A stretch of 64,000 bases of DNA from contig NZ_OMOI01000002.1 of assembly GCF_900302485.1 (NCBI RefSeq), positions 62,001-126,000 of the forward strand. The letters run 5' to 3'. Positions 61,727 to 64,000 of the stretch are shown here, one piece after another. The translations under genes and the position numbers were made by a program. The stretch is from Aliiroseovarius pelagivivens. Its GTDB lineage: Bacteria; Pseudomonadota; Alphaproteobacteria; Rhodobacterales; Rhodobacteraceae. Position 1 is the first letter of the stretch, and each line of letters opens with the position of its first letter. Below the pieces are notes generated by a model. The model ran no database searches. It was given only the letters and a program-made list of their open reading frames with translations, and was not told the DNA's origin.

Positions 61727-62179
61727 TCACAGCTTTTTCTCCATGAAGAGAGAGCTGTTGGCCTCGGGATAGTCTCCGAACGGACCGCACTTGGTAAATC
61801 CGGCCCGTTCGTACAGACGGTGCGCCGCATAGAGCACATTGCCGGTTTCCAGCTTCATCGCCGCGTGGCCTTGCGCACAAGAGGCGGCTTCGATCTGCTG
61901 AAGCAGGGCCTCGCCCACGCCTTTCCCGCGCGCATCCGGCGAGACGAACATGGACTTCACCTCGCCATAGTCGCCTTTATCGGCGAGCGCCCCGGTGCCC
62001 AGCACCACGTCGCCCTCGCGCGCCACGAAGAACGAGATATCGGGCACGCAAAGGTCATCGATATCCAGAAAAAAGTTGTCCTCGGACGAAAACAGGCTCT
62101 CCATCAGGGCATGGCTTTGCTTTAGCAGCGCCGTAGCCTGAGGATCACGCGGATCGCCGGGAACAACTTCAATCGTCAT
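61727..62179 (-). CDS. GNAT family N-acetyltransferase (after cobW)
   Basis: 150 residues. The acetyl-CoA loop is VSPDARGKGVGEALL, then a YERAGFTKCGPF C-terminal strand typical of small GNATs. The start overlaps the cobW stop (ATGA), so it belongs to the riboswitch-controlled cobW transcript. The substrate is unknown. Two different GNAT genes flank cobN, and their purpose in the B12 locus is not obvious. Confidence 0.88.
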   Translation of the reverse strand: MTIEVVPGDPRDPQATALLKQSHALMESLFSSEDNFFLDIDDLCVPDISFFVAREGDVVLGTGALADKGDYGEVKSMFVSPDARGKGVGEALLQQIEAASCAQGHAAMKLETGNVLYAAHRLYERAGFTKCGPFGDYPEANSSLFMEKKL

Positions 62180-63297
62180 GCGGTTAGCGCCTGTTCGATG
62201 GCTGTGCGGTCAAGACCCGACTGACCGATGACCACCAGCCGCGTTTCGCGGGCCTGGGTGCCAAAGGGTTGGTCGAAATACGTGTCCACACGCGGACCAA
62301 CAGCTTGAAGCGTCAGACGCATCGGCTTGCCTTCAACGGCCGCGAAGCCTTTCAGACGCAGAATGTTGTTGGCGCGGATCACCTCGGCGACCTTTTCGGC
62401 AAAAGCTTTCGGGTCTGAGACTTCCCCCAGCGTAACCACGAAGCTTTCAAACGCATCATGGTCGTGATCGTGGTGGTGGTGATGGTCGTCATGATGGTGG
62501 TCATCATCGTGATCATGATGGTGATGGTCGTCGTCATGGTCATGGTGGTGATCATCGTGGTGATGATGCCCCTTCTCGTGCAGCGATAGACGTGCATCCA
62601 TGTCATCCTCGGCGCCCATGCCCTGCCCCAGCAGAACCTCGACCGGCAGCGCACCCATGGTCGAGCGGACCACCTGAACTCCATCGCGGCTTTCACCGGT
62701 CAGCCGCGAGACCAACTGATCCGCTTCGCCATCGGCAAGAAGATCGGACTTGTTGACGACGATCATGTCGGCGCAAGTGACCTGATCCTTGAACAGCTCT
62801 GACAGAGGCGTTTCGTGATCTAGGTTCTCGTCCAGCTTGCGCTGGGCTTCGACGGCATCCAGGTTGGACGCGAACTGACCGTCAAACACGGCCTTGCCGT
62901 CCACCACGGTCACAACTCCATCCACGGTCACGCGGGTCGAGATCTCGGGCCATTGGAAAGCACGCACCAAGGGTTGCGGCAGCGCCAGACCCGAGGTTTC
63001 AATCACGATGTGATCAGGGGGCGTGTCGCGGTCCAGAAGCTTTTCAAGCGTCGGAATGAAATCCTCGGCCACGGTGCAACAGATGCAGCCGTTCGACAGC
63101 TCCATGATGTCATCCTCGGTGCAGGTTTCGTCCCCACAACCTTTCAGGATGTCGCCATCCACGCCCAGATCACCAAACTCGTTGATGATCAGCGCGATGC
63201 GCTTGCCCTTGGCGTTGTCCAGCATGTGGCGGATCAGGGTCGTCTTGCCCGCGCCCAGAAAACCGGTGACCACGGTGGCAGGAATCTTTGCTTGCAT
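62176..63297 (-). CDS. cobW: CobW-type GTPase with His-rich metal region
   Basis: 373 residues. The COG0523 G domain has Walker A GFLGAGKT (12-19), the metal-binding CxCC motif GCICC (70-74) and NKSD. An internal His/Asp-rich segment at about 240-281 and a C-terminal CobW_C domain follow. CobW is thought to be a metallochaperone delivering cobalt to CobN. AGGAGG precedes the ATG, and the transcript begins with a cobalamin riboswitch, so B12 excess should shut it off. Confidence 0.95.
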   Translation of the reverse strand: MQAKIPATVVTGFLGAGKTTLIRHMLDNAKGKRIALIINEFGDLGVDGDILKGCGDETCTEDDIMELSNGCICCTVAEDFIPTLEKLLDRDTPPDHIVIETSGLALPQPLVRAFQWPEISTRVTVDGVVTVVDGKAVFDGQFASNLDAVEAQRKLDENLDHETPLSELFKDQVTCADMIVVNKSDLLADGEADQLVSRLTGESRDGVQVVRSTMGALPVEVLLGQGMGAEDDMDARLSLHEKGHHHHDDHHHDHDDDHHHHDHDDDHHHDDHHHHHDHDHDAFESFVVTLGEVSDPKAFAEKVAEVIRANNILRLKGFAAVEGKPMRLTLQAVGPRVDTYFDQPFGTQARETRLVVIGQSGLDRTAIEQALTA

Positions 63298-63302
63298 CTT
63301 AT

Positions 63303-63328
63303 CCTCCTTCGCCCGTCTCCCCGACGGG
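63303..63328 (-). promoter_or_regulatory. cobW Shine-Dalgarno and adjacent expression-platform hairpin
   Basis: On the minus strand, a hairpin CCCGTC-GGGGA-GACGGG (63328-63312) lies only 3 nt before the ribosome-binding site AGGAGG (63308-63303) of cobW. Its place right after the riboswitch aptamer suggests control of translation initiation. No T run follows it, so termination is less likely. Confidence 0.55.
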
Positions 63329-63342
63329 TGGGTTGCATGTGC

Positions 63343-63515
63343 GCATGGCAGGTCTCCTGGCTTTGCGGGTCGAAGCGCGCCGCCGCCTTCCCGACCCTTA
63401 GGGCCAGTGGCGCTGGCGGGCGCTCTCCGCTTACAGTCGCGGGGGCGGCTGCACCATCAGACCCCGGATTGGGTCGTCCCCGGTGCATTCCCTTTTGTCC
63501 CAATGGGAACCATGC
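63343..63515 (-). ncRNA. Cobalamin (adenosylcobalamin) riboswitch upstream of cobW
   Basis: Read on the minus strand, all hallmarks are present in order. P1 pairs GCATGG (63515-63510) with CCATGC (63348-63343). The GGGAAT box is followed by GCAGCCGCCCCCGCGACTGT, then GCCACTG (63411-63405), GGGAAGGCGG, and the B12 box AGCCAGGAGACCTGCC (63362-63347). This is a class-I cobalamin aptamer. It controls cobW and the co-translated GNAT gene, and perhaps cobN. The corrin operon at 26.7-33.3 kb has no equivalent element. Confidence 0.95.
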
Positions 63516-63731
63516 CGAACTTCTTTGCCGTGCAAGCGGGTAAAGGGTCAAGATCGAAACCGACGTCGCAAGCGGGAATGGCGGCAAGACGACCACGCCC
63601 CTTCAGCCACAAAAGCAATATCTTGTGGATAACTCACCCATTTCGACCACATATCGTTCCTCACCGTTGACTCCTGCACAATCCCTTCGAACAATCATCC
63701 AACAGTAAGAATCAATTATGAGGCAGACCGC
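63516..63731. other. Intergenic region between the cobW riboswitch and smc
   Basis: This 216 bp gap should hold the divergent promoters of the cobW transcript and smc. No coding sequence is convincing. A perfect DnaA-box consensus TTATCCACA (minus strand, 63632-63624) occurs once. One box is not enough to suggest an origin. Confidence 0.5.
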
Positions 63732-64000
63732 TTGCGGTTTTCAAAACTCCGTCTGAATGGCTTTAAAAGCTTTGTAGACCCGACCGATCTGGTGATCGCG
63801 GACGGGCTGACGGGTGTTGTGGGTCCGAATGGCTGCGGCAAATCCAACCTTCTGGAAGCGCTGCGCTGGGTCATGGGCGAGAACCGCCCGACTGCCATGC
63901 GCGGCGGCGGGATGGAGGACGTGATCTTCGCCGGGGCATCAAGCCGCCCTGCCCGCAACTTTGCCGAAGTATCCCTGCTTTTGGACAACAGCGAACGGCT
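63732..64000 (+). CDS. smc: Chromosome segregation protein SMC (partial, N-terminus only)
   Basis: The visible 89 residues open [20 protein letters not shown] and contain the Walker [20 protein letters not shown], followed by [12 protein letters not shown]. These are diagnostic of SMC. No in-frame ATG precedes them, so TTG at 63732 is the likely start, with GAGG 8 nt upstream. SMC forms the condensin complex with ScpA and ScpB that compacts and segregates DNA. The coiled coil and C-terminal head lie beyond the window. Confidence 0.93.
   Translation, partial: MRFSKLRLNGFKSFVDPTDLVIADGLTGVVGPNGCGKSNLLEALRWVMGENRPTAMRGGGMEDVIFAGASSRPARNFAEVSLLLDNSER

Noticed and set aside
62460..62590. Repetitive CAT/GTG-like DNA that might be a simple repeat or CRISPR
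   Set aside because: It is in frame within cobW and encodes the His/Asp metal loop. There are no spacers.

Overview
The window is chromosomal DNA of an alphaproteobacterium of the order Rhodobacterales, most likely the Roseobacter group. The call rests on GC-rich codon use, on the pckA / chvI-chvG-hprK-rapZ block, on the long rpoZ-rsh-pdxJ-acpS-lepB-rnc-era-recO block, on a methylsuccinyl-CoA dehydrogenase of the ethylmalonyl-CoA pathway, on a DmdC-type acyl-CoA dehydrogenase, and on cobalamin genes with CobN and a riboswitch-led cobW. No rRNA, tRNA, CRISPR array, prophage or insertion sequence was seen. The DNA reads as stable core genome with many 1-4 nt stop/start overlaps.

Layout. 1-5.6 kb: the ChvG/ChvI two-component system with HPr kinase and RapZ (minus strand), divergent from gluconeogenic pckA. 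5.6-10.2 kb: an alpha/beta hydrolase, a TauE-type permease, methylsuccinyl-CoA dehydrogenase, and a TetR regulator preceded by two near-identical palindromes. A third site with the same core lies in front of the hydrolase. 10.2-19.3 kb: a minus-strand housekeeping block (rpoZ, rsh, DUF2062, pdxJ, a small exported protein, acpS, lepB, rnc, era, DUF1491, recO) with folK upstream. 19.4-26.7 kb: a NYN-domain protein, ispH, a methyltransferase, rnhA, then fmt with two tandem deformylase genes, one of which has lost catalytic residues, and a PatB-type C-S lyase.

26.7-33.5 kb: a tightly coupled corrin-ring operon reading leftward (small exported protein, cbiX, cobH, cobL, cobI, cbiG-cobJ fusion, cobM). 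33.5-40.7 kb: a DsbD-alpha-like protein, YqgE/AlgH, threonylcarbamoyl-AMP synthase, a DmdC-type dehydrogenase coupled to an MBL-fold hydrolase, a 3-hydroxyisobutyrate dehydrogenase-like protein, a DUF6173-like protein and a 44-residue cytochrome oxidase subunit IV. 40.7-52.8 kb: a lipoprotein, azlCD, the molybdenum cofactor set fdhD-mobA-mobB/moeA, smpB, trmO, dapA, a lytic transglycosylase, a DMT exporter, and mnmD divergent from an FAD oxidoreductase.

52.8-64 kb: a TPP enzyme, a YCII-like protein with cobO, a polytopic membrane protein, then cobN and cobW with two acetyltransferases. cobW is preceded by a clear class-I cobalamin riboswitch. The start of smc runs off the right end.

Themes: B12 synthesis (three loci here) can serve the B12-dependent mutases of the ethylmalonyl-CoA pathway to which Mcd belongs. 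PckA, ChvG/I and HprK/RapZ link carbon-status signalling to gluconeogenesis. No wholly new multi-gene system stood out. The most original signals are the inactivated deformylase paralogue, the TetR operator set shared with a distant promoter, the Cys/His-rich CbiX, the CbiG-CobJ fusion, and several small uncharacterised proteins tied to the B12 loci.
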